Positions 52,768 through 61,848 of a DNA stretch of 64,000 bases are shown one piece after another. Each line of letters starts with the position of its first letter. Within the stretch, counting starts at the first letter, position 1. The DNA lies in the NCBI RefSeq assembly GCF_013337765.1, contig NZ_VBSB01000015.1:1-64000 (forward strand). The letters run 5' to 3'. The stretch is from Mycolicibacterium sphagni (lineage in GTDB: Bacteria > Actinomycetota > Actinomycetes > Mycobacteriales > Mycobacteriaceae). Below the pieces are notes generated by a model that did no database searches, was not told where the DNA came from, and was given only the letters and a program-made list of their open reading frames with translations. The translations under genes were made by a program, and so were the position numbers.

Positions 52768-53484
52768 ATGGGTGGATTGATTCGCAAGACTGGCCGCACA
52801 TCGCTTCTCACTGCCGCGTCAGTCGCGGTGACCGTCGCGATTAGCGCGGCTCACCCTCCAAGCGGGATTGCCGCCCCGGAGATCATTCGATCGGCGCACA
52901 TACCCGGCATCCAACTGCAGGCGATCGTCACTGGCATCGCCGAGACTGCTCCGACAGCCGCCGCAGCGACCATCGCGCCACGGCGGACTGCCGCGGCAAG
53001 CCCGCTGGCCGGCCTCAAACTCCCCACTCCGCAGCAGGTGCTGGTAACGCTCGGCACGATCGCAGTGGCGGCGGGTTGGTATGCGGCATTTCCGATCACC
53101 CTGCCGACAAGCTTTGTGCTGGGTGCCGTCTTCAACGTGTTGGTATCCGGCGTAAGCATGCAGGGACCCATCCTCGACCCCGTGGCGATCATCAAATGGA
53201 GCCTCGGCATCTTCGCCGGAGCACCGTTTCTTGTGGCGGTCACGGTGCTTTCGGCGCTTCCCGCTGGCGGGACTTCGTCTCGGGTGACCGACCCGTCGAC
53301 ACCATCCGCGGCTCAGCACACGAAGTCGGGCGTGGCCAGCTCACGACGGACCGCCGGCACGAGCACCAACGCTGACCGGAAACCGACGGCGCACCGCAAC
53401 GCCAGGACCGCACCAAAGGCATCCACCGAGAAGAAGCATTCGGGCACAGCGAATTCGGCCCGACCTGCCAGACCCAAAGGCTGA
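52768..53484 (+). CDS. Exported protein of unknown function
   Basis: The 238-residue product has a signal-like N-terminus (LLTAASVAVTVAISAAHPPSGIAAPE). One or two hydrophobic segments lie near residues 85-160 (VLVTLGTIAVAAGWYAAFPITLP; IIKWSLGIFAGAPFLVAVTVL), and the C-terminus is a Ser/Thr/Lys-rich disordered tail (about 180-238). A GGGGGG site precedes the ATG. I do not recognise the family. It is convergent with the first L,D-transpeptidase gene. Confidence 0.7.
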   Translation: MGGLIRKTGRTSLLTAASVAVTVAISAAHPPSGIAAPEIIRSAHIPGIQLQAIVTGIAETAPTAAAATIAPRRTAAASPLAGLKLPTPQQVLVTLGTIAVAAGWYAAFPITLPTSFVLGAVFNVLVSGVSMQGPILDPVAIIKWSLGIFAGAPFLVAVTVLSALPAGGTSSRVTDPSTPSAAQHTKSGVASSRRTAGTSTNADRKPTAHRNARTAPKASTEKKHSGTANSARPARPKG

Positions 53485-53486
53485 CC

Positions 53487-54755
53487 TTATGGCTTGGGCG
53501 AGAGTGCGCTGCCCTTCAGCCATTCGCCCCACGGCACGGTCCAGTCGCCGTTCTGCCAGATCTCCAGGCCGGGGCCACCGGTGTTCTTGACCTCCACCAC
53601 GTCGCCGGGCTGGGAGAAGTCGAAGAACCAGGACGCGTTCTCGCCGTTGAGGTTCAGGCAGCCGTGCGAGACGTTGGTGTTGCCCTGCGCCCAGCGGGTT
53701 TCGTTGAGCTGGTGCAGATAGATGCCGTCGGTACTGATCCGGGTCGCGTACGGGATCTTCACCTTGTAGCCCATCGAGGAGGCCACTGGCAGACCATAGG
53801 TCGACGAATCCATCGTCACTGATTCGGCCTTGTCGATCACCGTGTACACCCCGGGCGGTGTCCAGAACGAAAACGTCCGTCCGGCAATGGTTTGGTAGCC
53901 GCCCTGGCCCATCGAGGTGGGCATGGCCCGAACCAGTTTGCCGTTGTCGAACACGCTGACCGTCTTGGTGACATCGTCGGCGATCGACACGTGCGCATCG
54001 CCGATGGTGAAGGTGGCCCTGGCGTTCTCGTCGCCGTAGAGCCCGTCGCCGAACTTGAGCCCAAAGATGTTGGCGGCCACCGAAACCGTCGTGCCGGGTG
54101 CGTAGTACTTGGCAGGCCGCCAGTGCGCGGTCTTGTCATCCACCCAGTACCACGATCCCTGCACCGGTGGGTTGGTGGTCACCACCAGGTTGCGTTCGGC
54201 GGCAGCCTTGTCGGTGATCTGCTCGTCGAAGCGGGCCGCGATGATCGTGCCGATGCCGTATTTGATGTCGTCGTGGATCGGCAGACCGCCGGGTGTCTCG
54301 AGATAGACCTGGGTCAGGTTGTTGGGCGACGCGGTCGTGAAGGTGGTGGTCCGCGCCAGCGGCACACCGCTGGCGCCCTGGCTGGCCACCTGCATGGTGT
54401 ACGTGCGCCCGTACTTGAGCGGCACGGTCGGCTGCCACGACGTCCCGTCCGGCGAGAGCGCCCCCGCCAACGTGTTCCCGTAGTCGTCGACCAGCGAGAC
54501 GTTCGTCAAGCTGCCGCCGACCACCTGGGCGGACACCCGGCTCAGTGGATTAAGGTCGGCCGAGCCGTTCGCGGGTGCGATACCCAGCAGTGGCGGCTTC
54601 GGCGGTGCCGGCGGCAACTGCACCTGCGCGGCTGCGGTGGCCGTCTTGCACCCGTCTCGGCAGCCGGGCAGCCCAGCGACGTCACTGCCAAGGACGGCGA
54701 GGAGTAACGCCCCGACCACCAGGCAGGCCGTGCTCGCACGACGGGAAAAGGCCAC
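53487..54755 (-). CDS. L,D-transpeptidase with Ig-like domains (LdtMt5/LprQ-like)
   Basis: The 422-residue protein has a signal peptide with a possible lipobox (GLPGC), Ig-like domains from about 60 to 240, and a YkuD catalytic domain with H-QLNETRWAQGNTNV-SHGCLNL, the H-x14-S-HGC-x-N pattern with the nucleophile Cys. A Trp-rich C-terminal cap (DWTVPWGEWLKGSAL) follows. It forms 3-3 cross-links in peptidoglycan. The GTG at 54755 is chosen because it lines up with the start of the neighbouring paralogue (AFSRRAS versus SFSRRAR). Confidence 0.92.
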   Translation of the reverse strand: MAFSRRASTACLVVGALLLAVLGSDVAGLPGCRDGCKTATAAAQVQLPPAPPKPPLLGIAPANGSADLNPLSRVSAQVVGGSLTNVSLVDDYGNTLAGALSPDGTSWQPTVPLKYGRTYTMQVASQGASGVPLARTTTFTTASPNNLTQVYLETPGGLPIHDDIKYGIGTIIAARFDEQITDKAAAERNLVVTTNPPVQGSWYWVDDKTAHWRPAKYYAPGTTVSVAANIFGLKFGDGLYGDENARATFTIGDAHVSIADDVTKTVSVFDNGKLVRAMPTSMGQGGYQTIAGRTFSFWTPPGVYTVIDKAESVTMDSSTYGLPVASSMGYKVKIPYATRISTDGIYLHQLNETRWAQGNTNVSHGCLNLNGENASWFFDFSQPGDVVEVKNTGGPGLEIWQNGDWTVPWGEWLKGSALSPKP

Positions 54756-54920
54756 CGAAATCACTCCACAAGTAGTCGACGATGAGTCACCGGCGTCACC
54801 ATTGACGCCTGAGATCATAGACGGCCATCAGGCCGCCGTGTCACTCGAAGAACGCTGACGCGGCCGTCACCTGCAGCAAACAACCAATCATTAGCGGAAT
54901 CTAACTTTCCCGACGACATC

Positions 54921-56177
54921 TCAGTGCAGCGCACTGCCTTTGAGCCACTCGGCCCACGGCAGTGTCCAGTCGCCGTTCTCGGTCAGCTTCAGCGGTGGGC
55001 CGCCGGTGTTGTGGACCTCGACGACGTCACCGGGCACCGAGAAGTCGTAGAACCATTCCGCGTTATCGCTGCTGAGGTTCAGGCACCCGTGCGAGGTGTC
55101 GGTGTTGCCCTGCGCCCATACGGTCGCGTTCAGCTGGTGCAGGTAGATCCCGTCCGGGCTGATGCGGGTGGCGTAGGGGATGGTCTCGCGGTAACCCAGC
55201 CGTGAGTTGATGGGCAGGCCATACGTGGACGAATCCATGATCACCGGATTGGCCTTGTCCATCACGGTATAGACGCCGGGCGGCGTCCAGAACGTCAGCG
55301 TCTGGCCGTCGATCGTCTCCGAGCCACCCCTGCCCATCGAGGTCGGCATGGTGCGCACCACCTTGCCGTTGTCGAACACGCTGACCTGCTTGGTGTTGTC
55401 GTCGGCGACGGACACGTGCGCATCACCGATGGTGAACGTCGCCGCGGAGTCCTCTTCGCCGTAAAGCCCCTCGCCGAGCGGCACGCCGTACACGTCGGCG
55501 TGCACCGTCACCGAAGTTCCTGGGGCGTAATACTTTTCCGGGCGCCAATGGGCATTCTGATCGTCGACCCAGTACCAGGATCCGCGCACCGGCGGGTTGG
55601 TGGTGACCGCGAGCCGGCGCTCGGCGGCCGCCCGGTCGGTGATGGCCTCGTCGAAATGCGCGACGACGACGAGGCCGATTCCGAACCGGCCGCCGTCGAG
55701 CGGATGCCCACCCGGCGTGGTCAGGTACACCTCGCTCTGATCGCTGGGCACCAGGGTCTGGAAGGTCGACGACATCGTGGATGGCACGCCGCCGGGCCCG
55801 CGGGCGTCGACTCGCAGGGTGTAGGTGCGTCCGTAGCCCAGCGCCACGGTCGGCTTCCAGGTCTTGAAGTCGGGGGTGACCACGCCGGGCACCGGCTTGT
55901 CGGCGTCGTTGACCATCGTGACGTGAGTCAGCACCCCGCTTGTCGCTACGACGGTGATCCCGCCGAGCGGGTCGACGCCGGTGGCACCGTCGGCGGGTGT
56001 GAGCGTGACGGCGGCCGGGTCTCTCGAGGGCGCCGGCTGCGGGTCACGGGCGGCGGCCTCGGTGCGGCAGTTCTCGGGACAGCGCGGAGCCGCGGAGACG
56101 ACGACACCGCCGAGCACAGCCAGCACCGCGAGGACGATGCCGAGGCACGCCCCTCGGGCACGACGACTAAAGCTCAA
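54921..56177 (-). CDS. L,D-transpeptidase with Ig-like domains, paralogue of the adjacent gene
   Basis: The 418-residue protein has the same order as its neighbour: signal peptide, Ig-like domains, YkuD domain with the H-x14-S-HGC-x-N motif (TSHGCLNL) and Trp-rich end DWTLPWAEWLKGSALH. Long runs are near-identical (GSWYWVDD, AHWRP-KYYAPGT, FWTPPGVYTV, DSSTYGLP). The pair arose by tandem duplication. The 165-base gap suggests each may have its own promoter. Confidence 0.92.
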   Translation of the reverse strand: MSFSRRARGACLGIVLAVLAVLGGVVVSAAPRCPENCRTEAAARDPQPAPSRDPAAVTLTPADGATGVDPLGGITVVATSGVLTHVTMVNDADKPVPGVVTPDFKTWKPTVALGYGRTYTLRVDARGPGGVPSTMSSTFQTLVPSDQSEVYLTTPGGHPLDGGRFGIGLVVVAHFDEAITDRAAAERRLAVTTNPPVRGSWYWVDDQNAHWRPEKYYAPGTSVTVHADVYGVPLGEGLYGEEDSAATFTIGDAHVSVADDNTKQVSVFDNGKVVRTMPTSMGRGGSETIDGQTLTFWTPPGVYTVMDKANPVIMDSSTYGLPINSRLGYRETIPYATRISPDGIYLHQLNATVWAQGNTDTSHGCLNLSSDNAEWFYDFSVPGDVVEVHNTGGPPLKLTENGDWTLPWAEWLKGSALH

Positions 56178-56321
56178 CTGTTGACTCCATGACTAAGAGG
56201 TCGGCCACTGTTGCCGGGATACCGATGATCAATCGGGCCCTTGAAGCATAGACGTAGCCGCGGGGCGCCGCGTTCGGGCAAAGGCGCGTGCCGCGTCACA
56301 ACATGGACAAGACTCGAGCAC

Positions 56322-57173
56322 ATGACCGAACCCGGTGCGGCCCGTGTCGCGGTGTATCTCGACTTCGACAACATCGTCATCTCGCGCTACGACCAGGTCA
56401 ACGGCCGCAACTCTTTTCAGCGCGACAAGGCCAAGGGACTGGAGTCCGCGAAGCTGGTCCGCGCGCGTGTCGATGTGGGCGCGATCCTGGACTTCGCGTC
56501 GTCGTTCGGCACGGTGGTGCTCACCCGGGCGTACGCCGACTGGTCGGCCGACGTGAACGCCGAATACCGCGAGCAACTTGTCGGGCGGGCGGTGGATCTG
56601 GTCCAGCTGTTCCCCGCGGCGGCTTACGGCAAAAACGCAGCGGACATCCGGCTGGCCGTCGACGCCGTCGAGGACATGTTCCGGTTGCCCGACCTCACCC
56701 ACGTGGTGATCGTGGCAGGCGACTCCGACTACATCCCGCTTGCGCAGCGCTGCAAGCGATTGGGCCGCTACGTCGTCGGCATCGGCGTGGCCGGCTCGTC
56801 GAGCCGGTCGCTGGCCGCCGCCTGCGACGACTTCGTCATCTACGACTCGCTGCCCGGCGTGCCGGCGTTCGAACCGACGGCAGCCGAGGAGCCGGCGAAG
56901 CGGACCACGCGCACGAAATCGACCGAAGCCGATACGCCCGACCCGCAGGCCGCCGCGACCGCGCTGCTGAAGCGGGCCCTGCAGATCGGCCTGGACAAGG
57001 ACGACGTCGACTGGCTGCACAATTCGGCGGTCAAGGCGCAGATGAAGCGGATGGACCCGTCGTTTTCGGAGAAATCGTTGGGCTTCAAGTCGTTCAGCGA
57101 CTTCCTGCGCTCGCGCACCGATGTCGTCGAGCTCGACGAAAGCTCGACCACCCGGATGGTCAAGCTGCGCTAA
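56322..57173 (+). CDS. NYN-domain RNase with C-terminal LOTUS-like domain
   Basis: The 283-residue protein has an N-terminal NYN/PIN-like domain with acidic residues in VYLDFDNIVIS, AADIRLAVDAVE and IVAGDSDYIPLAQRCKRLG. A C-terminal OST-HTH/LOTUS-like helical domain follows (LLKRALQIGLDKDDVDWLHNSAVKAQMKRMDPSFSEKSLGFKSFSDFL). It is probably an RNA-cleaving or RNA-binding protein. Its stop overlaps the convergent gene by four bases. Confidence 0.85.
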   Translation: MTEPGAARVAVYLDFDNIVISRYDQVNGRNSFQRDKAKGLESAKLVRARVDVGAILDFASSFGTVVLTRAYADWSADVNAEYREQLVGRAVDLVQLFPAAAYGKNAADIRLAVDAVEDMFRLPDLTHVVIVAGDSDYIPLAQRCKRLGRYVVGIGVAGSSSRSLAAACDDFVIYDSLPGVPAFEPTAAEEPAKRTTRTKSTEADTPDPQAAATALLKRALQIGLDKDDVDWLHNSAVKAQMKRMDPSFSEKSLGFKSFSDFLRSRTDVVELDESSTTRMVKLR

Positions 57174-57877
57174 ACGGTCGAGTCGATCCACACCGCGCGG
57201 GCGGCCGCCAGCGGTTCCCCGTCCGCGGTGTAGAGCGCGGAGTGCGCGCCGATCTTGCGGCCGTCGCGCCAATCCGACGTCGCCACCACCACGCACTGCT
57301 CGCCCACGTACGGAACCCGGTCGATGCGGGCGGTCATCCGGCCGAGGACTGCGACGCCGCCCGGGATGCGGTTGAACGCGGCCCAGCCGCCCGGGCAATC
57401 CAGCGCGGCCCACACGATCTCGGGCCGCACGGCGCCGTCATCGTCGGCCAGCGACTCGTCCGGTGTCCACAGGTCGGCCAAAATCGATTGGCCGGGAAGA
57501 CGTTTGACGAAGATCCGCAGCCCGTCACCGGGCTCGCGATCCGGACCGCAGGTGAAGCAGCTACGGAACGGATGGTTGGCGTCGGTCACCGCGCCCTCAG
57601 CGTCAACGGGGATGTCCAGCACGGGCGGCAGGACTTCGACGGGCTCGTCGACCGGTTTGGCCACCGCCACCACGTCCCCACCGGCCGGGCGCACCTCGTA
57701 CACCGGCCCGGTTTCCTCGACCAGAAGCGCCGTGTCCAACGGGGGCGGGTGAAGGAGCGTCACCTCGACCAGATCGGCCGGGACGTGGCCGGCGATCACA
57801 CCGCAGGCATAGCCGCCGTTGGCGCTTCCTGGCGGCCCGTTGAATCGGCCGGGGAACATCAGTGACGGTTCGGTCAT
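57170..57877 (-). CDS. Hotdog-fold thioesterase-like protein
   Basis: The 235-residue protein begins MFPGRFNGPPGSANGGYACG and ends with a second hotdog-like half (WAALDCPGGWAAFNRIPG; MTARIDRVPYVGEQCVVVATSDWRDGRKIGAHSALY). The ANGG.A and DCPGGWA segments resemble actinobacterial acyl-CoA thioesterase-like proteins. A CFTCGP pair is present in the middle. The ATG overlaps the stop of the upstream methyltransferase gene (ATGA). Confidence 0.72.
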   Translation of the reverse strand: MTEPSLMFPGRFNGPPGSANGGYACGVIAGHVPADLVEVTLLHPPPLDTALLVEETGPVYEVRPAGGDVVAVAKPVDEPVEVLPPVLDIPVDAEGAVTDANHPFRSCFTCGPDREPGDGLRIFVKRLPGQSILADLWTPDESLADDDGAVRPEIVWAALDCPGGWAAFNRIPGGVAVLGRMTARIDRVPYVGEQCVVVATSDWRDGRKIGAHSALYTADGEPLAAARAVWIDSTV

Positions 57878-58425
57878 CGCCGATCCCCTTTCACCCGAGC
57901 CAGCAGCCACGCCTGGCCGTCGCCTTCGCCCGCGGCAAGAGCCTGTAGATCTGCGAACGCGACGTCGAGTTCCCCCGCCGCGGCTCGGAAAAACCCCGGC
58001 TGCGAACCGGCCTCACTGAGCACACTGATGGCCAGCAAGCCGCCGGGCGTCAAGCGGTCCACCATCGCCGGGTACAGCCGCGGATCGCGAAAACGATGGC
58101 ACAGAATCATCTCGACCGGCGGGCCCGGCGGCAGCCCGTGGTCAAGATCGGCCACGGAGAACCGGCACCGGTCGCTGACTGCGTGGCGATCCGCCAACTC
58201 GCGCGCCTGTTCGATCGCGACGGCTGAGACGTCGACACCCCATACAGTCAGCCCGCGCTCGGCCAGCCAGACCGCAGCCGAGCCGGCCCCGCAGGCCACA
58301 TCCAACGCATGTCCGGTCATCGGGATTGCATCGGTATAGCCGGTGAACACGGCGGGAAGGGCGGGTGGACCACTGGGCCGACCAGCATATTTGTCGTCCC
58401 AGCGGACGCGATCGGTGTCGGCCAC
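57874..58425 (-). CDS. SAM-dependent methyltransferase (class I)
   Basis: The 183-residue protein has motif I ALDVACGAGSAAVWLAERG, an acidic residue in VWGVDVSAVA and motif SVADLDHGLPPGP. It resembles TehB/UbiE-like small methyltransferases. It starts with GTG and is coupled by a four-base overlap to the thioesterase-like gene. Substrate unknown. Confidence 0.85.
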   Translation of the reverse strand: MADTDRVRWDDKYAGRPSGPPALPAVFTGYTDAIPMTGHALDVACGAGSAAVWLAERGLTVWGVDVSAVAIEQARELADRHAVSDRCRFSVADLDHGLPPGPPVEMILCHRFRDPRLYPAMVDRLTPGGLLAISVLSEAGSQPGFFRAAAGELDVAFADLQALAAGEGDGQAWLLARVKGDRR

Positions 58426-58651
58426 GTCACCACGGTAGATGTGAAACGAGCGACGCTTGTACTGCTATGCTTGGGCACAACGTTGGCGTCACGATGAAGT
58501 CGCTAACACGTCGTGGAACACCTTCACTACACCGGCACTTCCGGAATTCCGGGAACCGAGTTCAGAAGCGGTGCCCCCAGGCACGCAGTCTCGCGGCGAT
58601 CGATTTTGCCCCCCGGCAATCTCGCCACACATTCGATGCCCGAAAGGCACC

Positions 58652-60070
58652 ATGCAAACCGAATCAACCTTTGCGGACCTTGGCGTGCCCGCACCACTGG
58701 TGCGCGCCCTGTCCGACAAGGGCATTACCGATCCTTTCCCGATCCAGATCTCGACCCTGCCGGACACCCTGGCCGGTCGCGACGTGCTCGGCCGCGGCAA
58801 GACCGGCAGCGGTAAGACGCTGGCGTTCGCCATTCCGCTGGTCAGCAGGCTGGGCGGCACCACGCGACGTCCGTCGCGGCCCTCGGGTCTGGTGCTGGCA
58901 CCCACCCGCGAGCTGGCCACCCAGATCACCGCAGCATTGCAGCCGCTGGCTGAGGCCTCCGGCCTGCGCGTCACCACCATCTTCGGTGGCGTACCGCAGA
59001 ACAAGCAGGTCAGCGCCCTGAAATCCGGCGTCGACATCGTCGTCGCCTGCCCGGGACGTCTCGAAGACCTGATGCGCCAGCGCCTGATCACCCTCGACGG
59101 TGTCGAGATCACCGTGATCGACGAGGCCGACCACATGGCGGACCTGGGCTTCCTGCCCGGCGTCACCCGGATCCTGGCGGCGACCCCGGCCGGCGGGCAG
59201 CGATTGCTGTTCTCGGCGACGCTGGACAACGGCGTCGACAAGCTGGTCACCCGCTTCCTGCGTAACCAGGTGTCGCACGCCGTCGACTCGGACCAGTCGC
59301 CGGTGGCCGACATGACCCATCACGTGTTCCACGTGGCCGGCGTCGACGCCAAGAAGCAACTGGTGCACACGTTGGCCTCCGGTACCGGACGCCGAATCCT
59401 GTTCCTGCGCACCAAACATCACGCCCGCAAGCTCGCCAAGCAGCTGACCGAGGCTGGAATTCCGTCAGTTGACTTGCACGGCAACCTTTCCCAGCCGGCA
59501 CGCGACCGCAACCTGGCGGCATTCTCCGCCGGCACGGCGCGGGTGCTGGTCGCCACCGACATCGCCGCTCGCGGCGTCCACGTCGACGACGTGGAACTGG
59601 TGGTGCACATCGATCCGCCCGCCGAGCACAAGGCATACCTGCACCGCTCGGGCCGTACCGCACGCGCGGGCCGGGCCGGCGACGTGGTGACCGTGGTGTT
59701 GCCCGAGCAGCGCCGCGACACCCAGGCGCTGCTGCGCAAGGCTGGCATCAACGTTGCACCCCAACAGGTTTCGGCTGACTCGCCGGAGGTTCACGCCCTC
59801 GTCGGTGAGGTCGCTCCTTACCAGCAGCCAGCAGTCGTTCCAGCCGCCGCGCCGCAACGCCGCTCCCCCGCTCAGGGCCGCCCCCCTCGTGGTGGGCAGT
59901 CCGGCGGTGGTCAGCGCAACGGTGGTCAGCGCAACGGTGGTCAGCGCAGTGGTGGACAACGCAGTGGTGGTCAGCGCGGTGGCGGCCAGCACAACGGTAG
60001 TCAGCATGGCGGTGGCCAACCCGGCCGTCGTCGCTCCAGCCGACCGAGCTCGGCGGTTGGCACGAAATAG
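58652..60070 (+). CDS. DEAD-box RNA helicase (RhlE/CshA-like)
   Basis: The 472-residue helicase has the Q motif (DPFPIQ), motif I GRGKTGSGKT, PTRELA, motif II DEAD, motif III SAT and motif VI HRSGRTARAG. The C-terminal tail has repeated Gly-Gly-Gln-Arg-type units (GGQRNGGQRSGGQ), an RGG-like RNA-binding tail. The ATG at 58652 has AAAGG upstream. A leader of about 225 bases separates it from the divergent gene. The cold-shock protein gene follows after 76 bases, which suggests a cold-response pair. Confidence 0.95.
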   Translation: MQTESTFADLGVPAPLVRALSDKGITDPFPIQISTLPDTLAGRDVLGRGKTGSGKTLAFAIPLVSRLGGTTRRPSRPSGLVLAPTRELATQITAALQPLAEASGLRVTTIFGGVPQNKQVSALKSGVDIVVACPGRLEDLMRQRLITLDGVEITVIDEADHMADLGFLPGVTRILAATPAGGQRLLFSATLDNGVDKLVTRFLRNQVSHAVDSDQSPVADMTHHVFHVAGVDAKKQLVHTLASGTGRRILFLRTKHHARKLAKQLTEAGIPSVDLHGNLSQPARDRNLAAFSAGTARVLVATDIAARGVHVDDVELVVHIDPPAEHKAYLHRSGRTARAGRAGDVVTVVLPEQRRDTQALLRKAGINVAPQQVSADSPEVHALVGEVAPYQQPAVVPAAAPQRRSPAQGRPPRGGQSGGGQRNGGQRNGGQRSGGQRSGGQRGGGQHNGSQHGGGQPGRRRSSRPSSAVGTK

Positions 60071-60146
60071 ATTTCGTCCCGGCGATCCCGCCGGAACGAA
60101 GCATTGGATGTCTTCGGACATCCAACTGAAGAAAGAAGAAAGACAG

Positions 60147-60350
60147 ATGGCACAGGGAACTGTGAAATGGTTCAACGGCGAAAAGGGCTTCGGCTTCATC
60201 GCTCCCGACAGTGGCGATCAGGATCTGTTCGTCCACTACTCGGAAATCCAGGGCAGCGGCTTCAAGTCGCTCGAGGAGAACCAGCGTGTCCAGTTCGAGG
60301 TAGGACAGGGACCCAAGGGCCCCCAGGCGACGCAAGTCTCCGCGGTCTAA
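60147..60350 (+). CDS. cspA: Cold-shock protein CspA
   Basis: The 67-residue CspA-family protein has both RNA-binding motifs KGFGFI and DLFVHYS. A GAAAGAAGAAAGA purine stretch precedes the ATG. It is an RNA chaperone that melts secondary structure, matching the helicase encoded just upstream. A strong terminator follows. Confidence 0.97.
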   Translation: MAQGTVKWFNGEKGFGFIAPDSGDQDLFVHYSEIQGSGFKSLEENQRVQFEVGQGPKGPQATQVSAV

Positions 60351-60370
60351 TCGAACCCCATACCACCACC

Positions 60371-60411
60371 AGGGGCTGGTACGGCAATGCCGTGCCAGCC
60401 CTTGGCTTTTG
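60371..60411 (+). terminator. Hairpin terminator after cspA
   Basis: GGGCTGGTACGGCA pairs with TGCCGTGCCAGCCC (one G-T pair) and is followed by TTGGCTTTTGG. It starts 21 bases after the cspA stop and also lies next to the end of the convergent DUF5994 gene. Confidence 0.85.
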
Positions 60412-60412
60412 G

Positions 60413-60922
60413 TTAGGCCTTGGAAACGTCGACGGCTGAAACGCCGACGGCCGGCTTGTCCAGCGTGCGGGCCGATGCGCTTTGCGCCCGCGCCGCGCGT
60501 ATGACCTGATCGGCGACCGCGTATTCGGGAACATCGTGGTCGTCACCGACGAGCGGCATGGTGGCCGCCCGCCGCATCACCATCCGGCCCAGCGCCTGAG
60601 TGGTCGTATGCGGGATCACCAGCAGTCGCGCGCAGCCATTCTTGCCGACGATGACCATGATGCGCTGACGACTGTCGTTCCACCGCATCGCGCGCATCGC
60701 GGTCGCGAAATGAGCATCCAGGATCGGCGCCGCCGCGGTTGCCGACCAGTTGATATCGATGTCGATGATTTCACCCAGTGGCGTGTGCAGCACGTCGATG
60801 AGGTCGGGTAGCTCACTGGCCAACGAGCCGGTGCGTGGCCACCACGCTCCGTCGATGTCACCGCCCAGGATGTCGTTGAGACTGAGGCGAACCGGGCTGG
60901 CCCGGCGGCGCGGCCCGCGCAT
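60413..60922 (-). CDS. DUF5994-family protein
   Basis: The 169-residue protein has the DUF5994 signature GAWWPRTGSLASELPDLIDVL and a later hydrophobic core (RIMVIVGKNGCARLLVIPHTTTQALGRMVMRRAA). The ATG at 60922 is preferred over one 27 codons upstream because homologues start close to the RLSLND segment. Members are actinobacterial and of unknown function. Confidence 0.75.
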   Translation of the reverse strand: MRGPRRRASPVRLSLNDILGGDIDGAWWPRTGSLASELPDLIDVLHTPLGEIIDIDINWSATAAAPILDAHFATAMRAMRWNDSRQRIMVIVGKNGCARLLVIPHTTTQALGRMVMRRAATMPLVGDDHDVPEYAVADQVIRAARAQSASARTLDKPAVGVSAVDVSKA

Positions 60923-61063
60923 GCCGTTCACGAGAATGCTGCTGCAGTAGCGATGTGATCCATTGGCGTTCCTCACGCAGCAGATTGGTCGATCCGCGGA
61001 CAAACTGCGAAACGGACCATCCTCGACACTACTCTGCGGCGCGCCCGGAGTCTCCGGGCCACC

Positions 61064-61663
61064 TCATTTCGGCGGTTCGACGAGGTCCCTGATCGTCGCG
61101 CAGACCGAGGTGAGAGTGCGCTCGTCACGAGTCGACAAAGTCAGCACGAACGCGCCCTGGATCAGGGCCAGCACCGCATCGGCGAGGTCCCCACTGGGGC
61201 GGTCCTGACGAATGTCGCCACGCTCCTGCCCAGCCGTCAGCAGCGTCGAGAGCTGCGTCTTCCACATCCCGATCTGTGTGGCCAGCTGCGGCCGGAAGTA
61301 GTCGGACGTCGCGCCCATCTCGGTGGAGAATTTCCCGGTCAGACATGCGGTCTGGAAGCCGGACTTGATGAAGATCTGCGACATGTCCTTGAAGTAGCCG
61401 GTCAGCTGATCGACGGTGGACAGGTCGGTGCGGGCGAACCACGTCGTGAACAGCCCGCCCTGGAACGCGATGTAGCGGTCGAGAACAGCTTGCGCGAACG
61501 CATCCTTGGATCCGAAGTGGTGATAGAAGGACCCCTTGGGAACGCCGGCCTCGGCCAGCACGGCGTCGATCGTGGTCCCGTGGAAGCCGTTCTCGTAGAA
61601 CAGCTTGATCCCAGCGCGCAGCAGCCGCTCCTTGTGCGGGAGGACCGCTTCCTGGGTTGTCAT
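61064..61663 (-). CDS. TetR-family regulator
   Basis: The 199-residue regulator has an N-terminal helix-turn-helix (TTIDAVLAEAGVPKGSFYHHFGSKDAF) and a ligand domain containing TACLTGKFSTEM. It is divergent from a methyltransferase gene across a 185-base region filled with regularly spaced CTAGAC operators, so it very likely represses itself and that gene. The ligand is unknown. Confidence 0.9.
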   Translation of the reverse strand: MTTQEAVLPHKERLLRAGIKLFYENGFHGTTIDAVLAEAGVPKGSFYHHFGSKDAFAQAVLDRYIAFQGGLFTTWFARTDLSTVDQLTGYFKDMSQIFIKSGFQTACLTGKFSTEMGATSDYFRPQLATQIGMWKTQLSTLLTAGQERGDIRQDRPSGDLADAVLALIQGAFVLTLSTRDERTLTSVCATIRDLVEPPK

Positions 61664-61728
61664 GTGAACCGCCTTCGATATGCGCCGCTGAGGTGGGCTT
61701 TTCCACTATAGGGCGGTTTCGCCGACCA

Positions 61729-61826
61729 CTAGACCGAGTGGACTAGACCACATCGTCCAATTTATGTGGGCTAGACCACATCGCCTAGACCACACCGTCT
61801 AGACGTTTTAGTCTAGCGCGAAGGGG
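61729..61826. promoter_or_regulatory. Operator array of 14-bp-phased CTAGAC repeats
   Basis: CTAG cores occur at 61729, 61743, 61771, 61785, 61799 and 61813, exactly 14 or 28 bases apart, with a degenerate unit at 61757. Neighbouring units form overlapping 18-bp inverted repeats CTAGAC-N6-GTCTAG: perfect at 61785-61802 and 61799-61816, one mismatch at 61729-61746 and 61771-61788. This is a plausible multi-dimer binding site for the adjacent TetR regulator. Confidence 0.82.
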
Positions 61827-61848
61827 TCAAGCGAACGGAGGACCATCC

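Noticed and set aside
56229..57865. Long open frames on both strands around the NYN-domain gene
   Set aside because: Only the frame at 56322-57173 has a recognisable domain (LDFDN, AGDSDY). The others are Arg/Gly-rich shadows.
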